A model generated the notes under the pieces. The model was not told the DNA's origin, did no database searches, and was given only the letters and a program-made list of their open reading frames with translations. 64,000 bases of DNA from Pseudomonas panipatensis (lineage in GTDB: Bacteria > Pseudomonadota > Gammaproteobacteria > Pseudomonadales > Pseudomonadaceae): contig NZ_FNDS01000008.1 of NCBI RefSeq assembly GCF_900099785.1, forward strand, positions 62,001 through 126,000, in the 5' to 3' direction. Position numbers and translations under genes: made by a program. Positions 10,068 through 18,694 of the stretch are shown one piece after another. Position 1 is the first letter of the stretch, and each line of letters starts with the position of its first letter.

Positions 10068-10988
10068 ATGACCCGTCGCCTGCCTCCGCTGTATGCCTTG
10101 CGCGCCTTCGAGGCCGCCGCTCGCCATGCCTCTTTCACCCGTGCCGCCGAGGAGCTGGCGATCACCCAGAGTGCGGTGAGTCGGCACGTTCGCACCCTCG
10201 AAGAGCACTTCGACTGCCAGTTGTTCCAGCGCCAGGGCCGCCAATTGCGCCTGACCGAACCGGCGCGTCTGCTGCTGCCTGGCTTGCGCGATGGCTTCGA
10301 TGCCCTGGAGCGCGCCTGCGCCAGTTTGCGCAGTGAAGAGGGCGTCCTCCGCCTGAAAGCGCCCTCGACCCTGACCATGCGTTGGCTGCTGGCGCGACTG
10401 AGCGCCTTCCGCATGAACAACAGCGATATCGAAGTGCAACTGACCAGCGCCTGGATGGACGTGGACCGGGTCAATTTTGCCCAGGAGCCCTTCGACTGCG
10501 CGGTGCTGCTCAGCAATGGACGCTTCCCGGAAGAATGGGAAAGCACCCTGTTGTTCCATGAGTGGCTGATTCCGGTGGGCGCTCCCGAGCTGCTGCGCGA
10601 GGGCTCCTGGACTGTCGAGCGCCTGGCTGGCGCCGAGCTGCTGCATCCGACGCCCGACCGCCGCGACTGGCGGCGCTGGCTGCAGCGCATGGGGCTGGCC
10701 GAGCAGGTATCGCTGAAGGGTGGGCAGGTCTTCGACACCCTGGAGCTGGGCATAGTGGCGGCGGCGCGTGGTTACGGGGTGTCCATCGGTGACCTGGTGA
10801 TGGTCGCCGAAGACGCCAACCAGGGCCGCCTGGCCTTGCCCTGGCCGAGCGCGGTGGCCAGCGGCGAAAGCTATTACCTGGTCTGGCCCAAGGCGCGTCG
10901 CCAGCAGGAGCGCCTGCGTCGCCTGCGCGATTTCCTCCTCGCCGAATTGCAGGCGATGCGCCTGCCGGAGGTCGAGCTGCTGGAGTAA
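10068..10988 (+). CDS. LysR-family transcriptional regulator (GcvA-like)
   Basis: 306 residues with the N-terminal winged helix-turn-helix (about 5-65: LYALRAFEAAARHASFTRAAEELAITQSAVSRHVRTLEEH) and a periplasmic-binding-protein-like effector domain (about 90-300). The LPPLYALRAFEAAARH opening is typical of the GcvA group. Ligand unknown. The divergent MATE exporter and the intervening perfect inverted repeat suggest it regulates that exporter and itself. Confidence 0.87.
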   Translation: MTRRLPPLYALRAFEAAARHASFTRAAEELAITQSAVSRHVRTLEEHFDCQLFQRQGRQLRLTEPARLLLPGLRDGFDALERACASLRSEEGVLRLKAPSTLTMRWLLARLSAFRMNNSDIEVQLTSAWMDVDRVNFAQEPFDCAVLLSNGRFPEEWESTLLFHEWLIPVGAPELLREGSWTVERLAGAELLHPTPDRRDWRRWLQRMGLAEQVSLKGGQVFDTLELGIVAAARGYGVSIGDLVMVAEDANQGRLALPWPSAVASGESYYLVWPKARRQQERLRRLRDFLLAELQAMRLPEVELLE

Positions 10989-11099
10989 CGGCGGCGCTTC
11001 CAGGCATGGCCTGTCGCTCCCGGCCAATTCCTGGCGCGCAGGCAACGCCCGAGGTCGCGTTCATCGTCGGACTGCAATGTGGCTTTGCTAGGGTCGGCA

Positions 11100-11113
11100 C
11101 TGGACTAGTCCAG
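11100..11113. promoter_or_regulatory. 14-bp perfect palindrome upstream of pchP
   Basis: CTGGACTAGTCCAG lies 54 bases before the pchP start. It is a candidate operator. In P. aeruginosa pchP is under GbdR control, but AraC-type regulators usually bind direct repeats, so this may be for another protein. Confidence 0.35.
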
Positions 11114-11167
11114 GGAATGGCTCGCATCGGGTCCTTCCCACCCACACGACCACCTCGGGGGAACCAG

Positions 11168-12220
11168 ATGAAACCCATGCGCACTCTGCTCGCCGCTCTG
11201 CTGCTCGGCGGCCTCGCCAGCACCGCCTTCGCCGCCACCGAACTCAAGCACTGGCCGGAGCCGGCCGCCAAGCAGCTCGACGCGCTGATCGCGGCCAATG
11301 CCAACAAGGGGGCCTATGCGGTCTTCGACATGGACAACACCAGCTACCGCTACGACCTGGAAGAGTCGCTGCTGCCTTTCCTGGAAATGAAAGGCGTGCT
11401 GACCCGCGAGAAGCTCGACCCGTCGCTGAAACTGATCCCCTTCAAGGACGTGGCCGGGCACAAGGAAAGCCTCAACAGCTATTACTACCGCCTCTGCGAA
11501 GTCGACGACCTGGTCTGCTACCCCTGGGTCGCCCAGGTGTTCTCCGGCTTTACCCTCAAGGAGCTGAAGGGCTACGTCGACGAGTTGATGGCCTACGGCA
11601 AGCCGATCCCCAGCGACTACTACGAGGGCGACGTGGTCAAGCCGATCGAGATCCAGCCGCCGAAGGTCTTCAGCGGCCAGCGCGAGCTGTACAACAAGCT
11701 GATGGAGAACGGCATCGAGGTCTATGTGATCACCGCCGCGCATGAGGAACTGGTGCGCATGGTCGCCGCCGATCCGAAGTACGGCTACAACGTCAAGCCA
11801 GAGAACGTCATCGGCGTCAGCACCCTGCTGAAGAACCGCCAGACCGGCGAGCTGACCACCGCGCGCAAGCAGATCGCCGCCGGCAAGTACGACGAGAAGG
11901 CCAACCTCGACCTGGAAATCACCCCCTACCTGTGGACCCCGGCGACCTGGATGGCTGGCAAGCAGGCGGCCATCCTCACCTATATCGACCAGTGGAAGCG
12001 GCCGATTCTGGTGGGTGGCGACACCCCCAGCAGCGATGGCTACATGCTGTTCAACGGCACCGCGGCGGATGGCGTGCACCTGTGGGTGAACCGCAAGGCC
12101 AAGTACATGGACCAGCTCAACGGCATGATCAAGCGCAACGCCCAGGCCCAGGCCGAGCTGAAACAGCCGGTCAGCGCGGACAAGAACTGGGTGATCGTCA
12201 CCCCGGAGCAGATCCAGTGA
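11168..12220 (+). CDS. pchP: Phosphorylcholine phosphatase, periplasmic
   Basis: Releases phosphate from phosphorylcholine produced by phospholipase C action on host or environmental phosphatidylcholine, yielding choline for catabolism. Signal peptide at residues 1-22 ends LASTAFA. HAD motif I is FDMDNTSYR, with the nucleophile Asp shortly after the mature N-terminus; motif II YVITAAHEE and later GGDTPSSDGYML supply the Mg-binding acidic residues. The 350-residue length agrees with PchP. ATG 11168 follows GGGGAA; a second in-frame ATG at 11177 is possible. It stands alone, convergent with the MocR gene. Confidence 0.92.
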   Translation: MKPMRTLLAALLLGGLASTAFAATELKHWPEPAAKQLDALIAANANKGAYAVFDMDNTSYRYDLEESLLPFLEMKGVLTREKLDPSLKLIPFKDVAGHKESLNSYYYRLCEVDDLVCYPWVAQVFSGFTLKELKGYVDELMAYGKPIPSDYYEGDVVKPIEIQPPKVFSGQRELYNKLMENGIEVYVITAAHEELVRMVAADPKYGYNVKPENVIGVSTLLKNRQTGELTTARKQIAAGKYDEKANLDLEITPYLWTPATWMAGKQAAILTYIDQWKRPILVGGDTPSSDGYMLFNGTAADGVHLWVNRKAKYMDQLNGMIKRNAQAQAELKQPVSADKNWVIVTPEQIQ

Positions 12221-12262
12221 TGCCCGCCGCGCGTTGCCAATAATGCGCCAGCGGCCCGCCGA

Positions 12263-12303
12263 GCGCCTGCCCGCGATGCTGCTGGCGCAGGCGCTGCGGG
12301 CAG
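12263..12303. terminator. GC-rich hairpin structure between pchP and the MocR gene
   Basis: Two overlapping inverted repeats, GCGCCTG/CAGGCGC and CTGCCCGC/GCGGGCAG, lie between convergent stops. There is no T run, so this is a structural barrier rather than a classical rho-independent terminator. Confidence 0.4.
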
Positions 12304-12307
12304 CGGG

Positions 12308-13756
12308 TTACGCCGGCTCCGGGCTGGACTCCAGCGCCTGGGTTTCTTCGAGCAGGCGGGTGGCGGCCGCGCCGACCCGGCGCACCGCCTCCTCGATGCG
12401 AGGCAGCTCGGGGCTGGAGTAATTCATGCGCAGGCAATTGCGGTACTTGCCGGAGGCGGAAAAGATGCTGCCGGCGGCCACTTGCACGCACTCCGGGCGC
12501 AAGGCCTGGTTCAGGCGCACGCTGTCGAAGCGTGGGTCCAGCTCGACCCACAGCATGAAGCCGCCTTGCGGGCGGCTGGCGCGGGTGCCATCGGGGAAGT
12601 AACGGCTGACCCAGTCGCTCATCAGGTCGCGATGGCGTTGGTATTGCGCGCGCATGCGGCGGATATGCGGCTCGTAGTGGCCGCCGCCGACGAACTCGGC
12701 CAGGGCCATCTGCGGCTGCGGCGCGCAGGTGCCGCTGGCGATGTATTTCAGGTGCAGGATGCGCTCCAGGTAGCGCCCCGGCACCACCCAGCCAGTGCGC
12801 AGGCCGGGCGCCACCGTCTTGGAAAAGGAACTGGCCAGCAGCACCCGGTCATCGCTGTCGAACGACTTGATGCTGCGGGGACGTGGGTAGGCATACGCCA
12901 ACTCGCCGTAGACGTCGTCTTCAAGGATCGGCACGTCATAGCGTTGCGCCAGGCTGAGCAGGGCGCGCTTGCGTGTGTCCGGCATGATGTAGCCCAGCGG
13001 GTTGTTGCAGTTGGGGGTGAGCATGATCAGCTTCACCGGCCACTGTTCCATGGCCAGCTCCAGCGCTTCCAGGCTGACGCCGTTGACCGGGTCGGTGGGG
13101 ATTTCCAGCGCCTTGAGCCCATGCGCCTTGAGCGCCTGCATGGCGCCGTGGAAGCTCGGCGAATCGATCGCGACTATGTCGCCCGGCTGGCAGATGGCGC
13201 GCAGGGTGATGGCCAGGGCCTCCTGGCAGCCGGTGGTGACGATGATCTCGCTGGGCGGCACCCGGCAGCCGGAGTCCAGCATCAGCCGGGCGATCTGCTC
13301 GCGCAGCGGAAGCGAGCCCTGGATGCCTTCGTAACCCAGCGCGCGCAGGTCGGAACGCCGCGCCGCATTGGCCATGGCGCGCAGCAACGGTTTGAGCGAC
13401 GGACTGCTGATGTCCGGGGTGCCGCGGCCAAGCTGGATCAGGTTGTCGCCGGGGGAGGTGCGCACCTGTTCCAGCACCTGGTCCCACTGCGAGATATCCA
13501 CCGGCCGCTGTGCCGGTCGGGTCATGGCTGGCAGCGCGGGTACGCGGCGCTGCTCGGGCACGAAGAAGCCGGACTTGGGCCGTGGCTCGACCAGGCCGGC
13601 GTCCTCCAGCACGCGATAGGCCTGCTGCACCGTGCTGATGCTGACGCCGTGCTCCTCGCTCAAGGCGCGTACCGAGGGTAGGCGGTCGCCGGGGCGGTAG
13701 AGCCCCTGCTCGATGCGTTGGCCGAGGGTGGCGGCCAGCCTGGCATAGCGTTTCAT
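12308..13756 (-). CDS. MocR/GntR-family regulator with aminotransferase-like domain
   Basis: 482 residues from ATG 13756. The N-terminal GntR winged helix (about 1-75, YRPGDRLPSVRALSEEHGVSISTVQQAYRVLEDAGLV) is fused to a fold-type I aminotransferase domain (about 110-470). The PLP lysine is in SSFSKTVAPGLRTGW, with other PLP contacts in TPNCNNPLGY and ILEDDVYGEL. Such proteins normally sense PLP plus an amino acid or amine and act at a divergent target. Here the divergent neighbour is a DUF1127 gene, which is not an obvious metabolic target. Corresponds by position to PA5283. Confidence 0.88.
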   Translation of the reverse strand: MKRYARLAATLGQRIEQGLYRPGDRLPSVRALSEEHGVSISTVQQAYRVLEDAGLVEPRPKSGFFVPEQRRVPALPAMTRPAQRPVDISQWDQVLEQVRTSPGDNLIQLGRGTPDISSPSLKPLLRAMANAARRSDLRALGYEGIQGSLPLREQIARLMLDSGCRVPPSEIIVTTGCQEALAITLRAICQPGDIVAIDSPSFHGAMQALKAHGLKALEIPTDPVNGVSLEALELAMEQWPVKLIMLTPNCNNPLGYIMPDTRKRALLSLAQRYDVPILEDDVYGELAYAYPRPRSIKSFDSDDRVLLASSFSKTVAPGLRTGWVVPGRYLERILHLKYIASGTCAPQPQMALAEFVGGGHYEPHIRRMRAQYQRHRDLMSDWVSRYFPDGTRASRPQGGFMLWVELDPRFDSVRLNQALRPECVQVAAGSIFSASGKYRNCLRMNYSSPELPRIEEAVRRVGAAATRLLEETQALESSPEPA

Positions 13757-13792
13757 TACAGTTTCCCCTGCGTGCTGGGCCGTAGCGCGAAA

Positions 13793-13880
13793 AATCAGTA
13801 CAGATTGCCCGCTGGCCGGCCATTCAGATGCCGTTTCCGGTTTTCTGTATGGAAAATATAGCGACGCTCTGAATCTGTAA
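13793..13880. promoter_or_regulatory. Repeated TCTGTA elements between the MocR and DUF1127 genes
   Basis: TCTGTAT at 13844-13850 and ATCTGTAA at 13873-13880 are direct repeats about 30 bp apart, roughly three helical turns. GTACAGAT at 13798-13805 is the inverted form, inside the near-palindrome AATCAGTACAGATT. This resembles the widely spaced direct repeats of MocR operators. Confidence 0.45.
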
Positions 13881-13933
13881 CGATTTTTCGTATTTCGCCA
13901 GGCTATCTCCAGGTTGTGAGGAGGACTGGCGCA

Positions 13934-14164
13934 ATGAACGGCATGGGTGATGTACGTCTGACGCTCTACCAGCAGGAACTGCTCGGCTTGGCGGATGGCT
14001 CCGTGGTTTCCCGCGGCGCGCAGGAAAGCCGTTGGCAGCAATTCTGGCGGCGGGTGCGCACGCGCAAGCAACTGCTGGAACTGAGCGACGAACAGTTGCG
14101 CGACATCGGCATCAGCCGCGAGCAGGCGCGGATCGAGGCCATGCGACCGTTCTGGCGTTGCTGA
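13934..14164 (+). CDS. DUF1127-family small protein
   Basis: A 76-residue basic protein whose C-terminal half carries the DUF1127/YjiS motif WRRVRTRKQLLELSDEQLRDIGISREQARIEAMRPFW. Members of this family are short Arg-rich proteins; some in other bacteria bind RNA or influence phosphate and carbon metabolism, but no function is established here. Start ATG 13934 is preceded by GAGGAGG around 13918-13924; an in-frame GTG at 13916 overlaps that site and is less likely. It is divergent from the MocR gene and ends five bases before the convergent comM stop. Confidence 0.82.
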   Translation: MNGMGDVRLTLYQQELLGLADGSVVSRGAQESRWQQFWRRVRTRKQLLELSDEQLRDIGISREQARIEAMRPFWRC

Positions 14165-14169
14165 AGGAC

Positions 14170-15657
14170 TCAGTGCCCGGCGCGATACTGCAGGGCTTCG
14201 GCCAGGTGGCCGCGGGCAATCGCCTCGGCACCCTCCAGGTCGGCCAGGGTGCGCGCCACCTTGAGGATGCGATGCAGCGCGCGGAGGGACAGGTTGAGGC
14301 GTTCGCCGGCGGTTTCCAGCCAGGCCTGGTCCTTGTCCTGCAGTGCACAGTTTTGGTGCATTGATTTGAGGTCAAGGAAGGCGTTCGCGCAGCCTTGGCG
14401 CGCCTGTTGGATTTCACGGGCGCGGGCGACCTGCGTGGCGAGTTCGGCGCTGCGCTGGGCGCTCGTTTCGGGAAGCAGGCGAGTGCTTTCGCGGCTTACC
14501 GTCAGGTGCAGGTCGATACGGTCCAGCAGCGGGCCGGAGAGCTTGGCGCGGTAGCGCTGGATCTGCTCCGGCGTACAGCGGCAGCGCCCGCTGGGGTCGC
14601 CGAGAAAGCCGCACGGACAGGGGTTCATCGCCGCCACCAGTTGGAAGCGTGCCGGGAAACGCACCCGGCCGTTGGCCCGGGCGATGACGATCTCACCGTT
14701 CTCCAGGGGTTCGCGCAGGACCTCCAGGACTTTTCTGTCGAACTCCGGCAACTCGTCGAGAAACAGCACCCCCTCATGGGCCAGGGTGATTTCGCCGGGT
14801 TGTGGCCGGCTGCCGCCACCGACCAGCGCGGCGGCGGAGGCGGTGTGGTGCGGCTGGCGGAACGGGCGCTGCGGCCAGTGGGTCAGCGGACCGCTGCCGG
14901 CCACCGAGTGGATGGCCGCGACGTGCAGGGCTTCATCCTCGTTCAGCGGCGGCAGGAGACCGGGCAAACGGCTGGCCAGCAAGGTCTTGCCGGTGCCCGG
15001 CGGGCCGCTGAACAGCAGGTTGTGGGAACCGGCCGCGGCCACCAGCAGGGCACGCTTGGCCGCCGCCTGGCCCTGGACCTCGGCCAGGTCCGGATAGGGT
15101 GGGACTTCCCGCAGCAGGCCGCGCGCCTGATAGGGCGCCAGTGGCGTCTGGCCGCTCAGGTGCGCGGCGAGTTCGAGCAGATGGCCGACCGCGAACACCT
15201 CCAGGCCGCTGGCCAGGCTGGCTTCCTCGGCATTCTCCCGCGGCACCACCAGGGCACGGCCGGCCGCGCGGGCGGCCAGGGCGGCGGGCAACACGCCCTG
15301 GACCGGACGCAGCGCGCCCGAGAGCGCCAGTTCGCCCAGGCATTCCAGCCCCTGCAACGCCTGGACGGGCAACTGTCCGCTGGCGGCGAGGATGCCGAGG
15401 GCGATGGCCAGGTCGAAGCGGCCGCCGTCCTTAGGCAGATCGGCCGGGGCCAGGTTGAGCGTGATGCGTCGGTTGGGAAAGTCGAAGCCGGCGTTGAGGA
15501 TGGCGCTGCGCACGCGGTCCTTGCTTTCCTTCACCGCGGTTTCCGGCAGGCCGACCAGGGTCAGCGACGGCAGACCGTTGGCCAGGTGCGCTTCAACGGT
15601 GACGCCGGGAGCCTCGACGCCGATCTGGGCGCGGCTGTGGACGATGGCCAGGGACAT
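14170..15657 (-). CDS. comM: ComM/YifB-family Mg-chelatase-like AAA+ ATPase
   Basis: A hexameric AAA+ helicase; in naturally competent species ComM drives branch migration of incoming DNA. 495 residues: N-terminal Lon-protease-like fold (about 1-170, PADLPKDGGRFDLAIALGIL), Walker A SGPPGTGKT (about 217-225), Walker B VLFLDELPEF, sensor region AAMNPCPCGFLG with cysteines conserved in the family, and C-terminal VARTLADLEG. The Shine-Dalgarno is AAGGAGTGA. It is transcribed from the ubiK side with 36 bases between them. Competence in this species is not implied by the gene alone. Confidence 0.93.
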   Translation of the reverse strand: MSLAIVHSRAQIGVEAPGVTVEAHLANGLPSLTLVGLPETAVKESKDRVRSAILNAGFDFPNRRITLNLAPADLPKDGGRFDLAIALGILAASGQLPVQALQGLECLGELALSGALRPVQGVLPAALAARAAGRALVVPRENAEEASLASGLEVFAVGHLLELAAHLSGQTPLAPYQARGLLREVPPYPDLAEVQGQAAAKRALLVAAAGSHNLLFSGPPGTGKTLLASRLPGLLPPLNEDEALHVAAIHSVAGSGPLTHWPQRPFRQPHHTASAAALVGGGSRPQPGEITLAHEGVLFLDELPEFDRKVLEVLREPLENGEIVIARANGRVRFPARFQLVAAMNPCPCGFLGDPSGRCRCTPEQIQRYRAKLSGPLLDRIDLHLTVSRESTRLLPETSAQRSAELATQVARAREIQQARQGCANAFLDLKSMHQNCALQDKDQAWLETAGERLNLSLRALHRILKVARTLADLEGAEAIARGHLAEALQYRAGH

Positions 15658-15693
15658 GGATCACTCCTTGATCGCATGCCGCGCGCGGCGGGT

Positions 15694-15957
15694 TTATTCG
15701 GCGGCGGGCGGCGAGAGTTTGGCTTCCAGTTCTGCGACCTTGGCTTCCAGGGCTTCGAGGCGGGCGCGGGTGCGGGCGAGCACGACCATCTGGCTGTCGA
15801 ACTCGTCGCGACTGACCAGATCGAGCTTGCCGAAGGCGCTCTGCATCAGCACCTTGAACTGCGCTTCCAGTTCGGCGCGCGGCAATGGCGGCTCGCCACC
15901 GAAGAGGCGGCTGGCCTGGTGACTGAGGGCGTCGAGGAAGGCTTTGGGCGGCAGCAT
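15694..15957 (-). CDS. ubiK: Ubiquinone biosynthesis accessory factor UbiK (BMFP family)
   Basis: An 87-residue, coiled-coil, membrane-fusogenic protein of the BMFP/YqiC family that assists aerobic ubiquinone assembly. Residues 1-40 (FLDALSHQASRLF) are amphipathic. Residues 50-80 (VSRDEFDSQMVVLARTRARLEALEAKVAELEAKL) form a leucine-zipper-like coiled coil. Start ATG 15957 gives the family length. It precedes comM on the same strand, and its promoter side faces the glnK control region. Confidence 0.9.
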   Translation of the reverse strand: MLPPKAFLDALSHQASRLFGGEPPLPRAELEAQFKVLMQSAFGKLDLVSRDEFDSQMVVLARTRARLEALEAKVAELEAKLSPPAAE

Positions 15958-16037
15958 GGCGGTTTTTCCGGGTGGACTCGGGTGGCAGTCTAACATGGCC
16001 TCCCCGGAGTCTGGGGTGGAGGGCGGCGGCGGGGCGC

Positions 16038-16054
16038 TGCACGGTTTTTGCGCA
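16038..16054. promoter_or_regulatory. NtrC-like binding site 1 (distal)
   Basis: TGCAC-N7-GCGCA, 17 bp, matching the NtrC half-sites TGCAC/GTGCA at 9 of 10 positions. Its centre is about 120 bp upstream of the predicted -24 element. Confidence 0.55.
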
Positions 16055-16070
16055 GCTGCACCAGCGACTC

Positions 16071-16087
16071 TGCGCGCTTGTGGTGCG
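16071..16087. promoter_or_regulatory. NtrC-like binding site 2 (proximal)
   Basis: TGCGC-N7-GTGCG, 17 bp, matches 8 of 10 half-site positions. It is exactly 33 bp from site 1, about three helical turns, as in paired NtrC enhancers. Confidence 0.5.
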
Positions 16088-16162
16088 CCGTACCCGGCCT
16101 GGCACGCCTCCCGTACCTGGCGACTTTCACTAAACGGCTGAATACAGACGCTTTTCGGTGAA

Positions 16163-16179
16163 CTGGCAAGGTTCATGCT
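16163..16179 (+). promoter_or_regulatory. Sigma-54 promoter of glnK-amtB
   Basis: CTGGCAAGGTTCATGCT fits the -24/-12 consensus YTGGCACG-N4-TTGCW with invariant GG and GC ten bases apart and two mismatches. The predicted start would be near 16190, leaving a leader of roughly 185 bases. Confidence 0.7.
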
Positions 16180-16196
16180 TTGCGGCATACAGAGCG

Positions 16197-16219
16197 TGCA
16201 CCGAAGCAGGTCCGGTGCA
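16197..16219 (+). promoter_or_regulatory. Inverted repeat at the start of the glnK leader
   Basis: TGCACCG and CGGTGCA arms flank a nine-base spacer, just downstream of the predicted start. The arms match NtrC half-sites but the spacing is too wide for a standard site; it may be an RNA hairpin or a repressor site. Confidence 0.4.
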
Positions 16220-16318
16220 GCTGAAGAAGCTGAATTCGCTTCGTGGGGAGCGGCTGGATCATGTCGGAATGCCGAGGCAAGGCGGCCGGCGCGTTACAAA
16301 GCCAGACACTGCGCTTAG

Positions 16319-16714
<396 letters not shown>

Positions 16715-16753
16715 GCCAAGCCAACCGAACCCCCCGCCCCAGGAGAAACAAAA

Positions 16754-18088
16754 ATGACTCTGCGGAAGTACGCAGGGCTAGGTGCCCTATTGCCCCTCGC
16801 AATGCCCGGCTTGGCCATGGCGGCCGATGCTCCGGCCCCTGTTCTGAACAGCGGTGACACCGCCTGGATGATGATTTCCAGTGCCCTGGTGTTGATGATG
16901 ACCATCCCCGGCCTGGCGCTCTTCTACGGCGGCATGGTTCGCGCCAAGAACGTCCTGTCGATCATGATGCAGTGCTTCGCCATCACCGCGGTGGTGAGCA
17001 TTCTCTGGACGCTCTACGGCTACAGCATGGCCTTCGACACCACCGGCATGGAGAAGGGCGTCGTCAACCTCAACTCCTTTGTCGGCTCGCTGCACAAGGC
17101 CTTCCTCAGCGGCGTGACTGCCAACGGTCTGACCTCGGCCGCCGCGCTGTTCCCGGAAAGCGTCTTCGTGATGTTCCAGATGACCTTCGCGATCATCACC
17201 CCGGCGCTGATCGTCGGTGCCTTCGCCGAGCGCATGAAGTTCTCCGTGCTGCTGATCTTCACCACCCTGTGGTTCACCCTGGTCTACGCGCCGATCGCGC
17301 ACATGGTCTGGAGCGGTGACGGCGGCCTGCTGTGGGACTGGGGTGTGCTGGACTTCGCCGGTGGCACCGTGGTGCACATCAACGCGGGTGTCGCCGGTCT
17401 GGTGGCCTGCCTGGTAATGGGCAAGCGCAAGGGCTATCCGACCGCCGCCATGGCGCCGCACAACCTGGGCTATACCCTGATTGGCGCGGCCCTGCTGTGG
17501 GTGGGCTGGTTCGGCTTCAACGCCGGTTCCGCGGCTGCCGCCAACGGCACCGCCGGCATGGCCATGCTGGTGACCCAGATCGCCACCGCCGCCGCCGCCC
17601 TGGGCTGGATGTTCGCCGAGTGGATCACGCACGGTAAGCCGAGCGCCCTGGGCATCGCTTCCGGCGTGGTCGCTGGCCTGGTCGCCGTCACTCCGGCCGC
17701 CGGTACCTGTGGCCCGATGGGCGCGATCATCCTCGGCCTGGCCGCTGGCGTGATCTGCTTCTTCGCCGCCACCAGCCTCAAGCGTGCGGTCGGCTACGAC
17801 GACTCCCTCGACGCCTTCGGCGTGCATGCCATCGGCGGTATCGTCGGCGCCCTGCTCACCGGCGTGTTCGCGGCGCCGGCCCTGGGTGGCTTCGGCACCG
17901 TGACCGACATCGGCGCGCAACTGTTCATCCAGTTCAAGGGTGTCGCCTTCACCATCGTCTACACCGCGATCGTCAGCTTCGTGATCCTCAAGGTGCTGGA
18001 CCTGGTGATCGGCCTGCGCGTGACCGAGGAAGAAGAGACCGTGGGTCTCGACCTCTCCCTGCACAATGAGCGTGGCTACAACCTGTAA
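16754..18088 (+). CDS. amtB: Ammonium transporter AmtB
   Basis: A trimeric inner-membrane ammonium channel. Its 444 residues begin with a cleavable signal peptide (LLPLAMPGLAMA) and have 11 transmembrane helices. The pore twin histidines are in VVHINAGVAGLVA and DAFGVHAIGGIVGAL, and the ammonium-site Trp lies in the WSGDGGLLWDWG region. The C-terminal tail EEEETVGLDLSLHNERGYNL is the GlnK-interacting segment. It is co-transcribed with glnK and followed by a strong terminator. Confidence 0.96.
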   Translation: MTLRKYAGLGALLPLAMPGLAMAADAPAPVLNSGDTAWMMISSALVLMMTIPGLALFYGGMVRAKNVLSIMMQCFAITAVVSILWTLYGYSMAFDTTGMEKGVVNLNSFVGSLHKAFLSGVTANGLTSAAALFPESVFVMFQMTFAIITPALIVGAFAERMKFSVLLIFTTLWFTLVYAPIAHMVWSGDGGLLWDWGVLDFAGGTVVHINAGVAGLVACLVMGKRKGYPTAAMAPHNLGYTLIGAALLWVGWFGFNAGSAAAANGTAGMAMLVTQIATAAAALGWMFAEWITHGKPSALGIASGVVAGLVAVTPAAGTCGPMGAIILGLAAGVICFFAATSLKRAVGYDDSLDAFGVHAIGGIVGALLTGVFAAPALGGFGTVTDIGAQLFIQFKGVAFTIVYTAIVSFVILKVLDLVIGLRVTEEEETVGLDLSLHNERGYNL

Positions 18089-18108
18089 GACTTCCGCGAA
18101 GTAAGACG

Positions 18109-18138
18109 AAGGGCGCCTACGGGCGCCCTTTGTTTTTT
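18109..18138 (+). terminator. Terminator of glnK-amtB
   Basis: AAGGGCGCC and GGCGCCCTT arms flank a short loop and are followed by TTGTTTTTT. Confidence 0.85.
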
Positions 18139-18191
18139 CCTACGTCACGCTAGAATGCGCGCGCATCGGTAGCCAATCCGGAGGCCACGCC

Positions 18192-18617
18192 ATGTGGCGG
18201 CAGACCCTGATCACCCTGCGTCCCCGGCCACGTGGATTCCATCTGGTCAGCGAGGAACTTCTGGCGGCGCTGCCGGCGCTGGCGGAGTGCCGCATCGGTT
18301 TGCTACACCTGCTGTTGCAGCACACGTCGGCATCGTTGACGTTGAATGAAAATGCCGACCCCTCTGTGCGGCGGGATTTCGAGCGGTTTTTCAATCGTCT
18401 GGCGCCCCAGGGCGCCGACGGTTACGAGCACGATTACGAAGGGCCGGACGATCTACCCGCGCACTTCAAGGCCAGTCTGCTGGGCTGCCAACTGACCCTG
18501 CCGGTGCGCGATGGGTGTTTGGCGCTGGGCACCTGGCAAGGCATCTATCTGGGCGAGCACCGTGACCACGGTGGGCCGCGCAGGGTGCTGGCGACGCTGC
18601 TGGGCGAGCCGGCATGA
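18192..18617 (+). CDS. YjbQ/UPF0047-family protein
   Basis: A 141-residue protein of the secondary thiamine-phosphate synthase (YjbQ) family. The family signature is present as [30 protein letters not shown] and [25 protein letters not shown], with His residues that coordinate metal in solved members. Thiamine-phosphate synthase activity is weak in tested homologues, and the physiological role is unsettled. It lies between amtB and sutA; the former is closed by a terminator, so it has its own promoter. Confidence 0.87.
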   Translation: MWRQTLITLRPRPRGFHLVSEELLAALPALAECRIGLLHLLLQHTSASLTLNENADPSVRRDFERFFNRLAPQGADGYEHDYEGPDDLPAHFKASLLGCQLTLPVRDGCLALGTWQGIYLGEHRDHGGPRRVLATLLGEPA

Positions 18618-18694
18618 ATTTTTTCCGGCGGCGTTCGTCAAAACGCGCGGCTGGGCTATAACTAACCTGCTTTTGCAGCACCACGAGGTTGAAC

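Noticed and set aside
16787..18064. A long minus-strand open frame opposite amtB
   Set aside because: The His-, Gly- and Glu-rich composition is typical of antisense frames. amtB is certain on the other strand.
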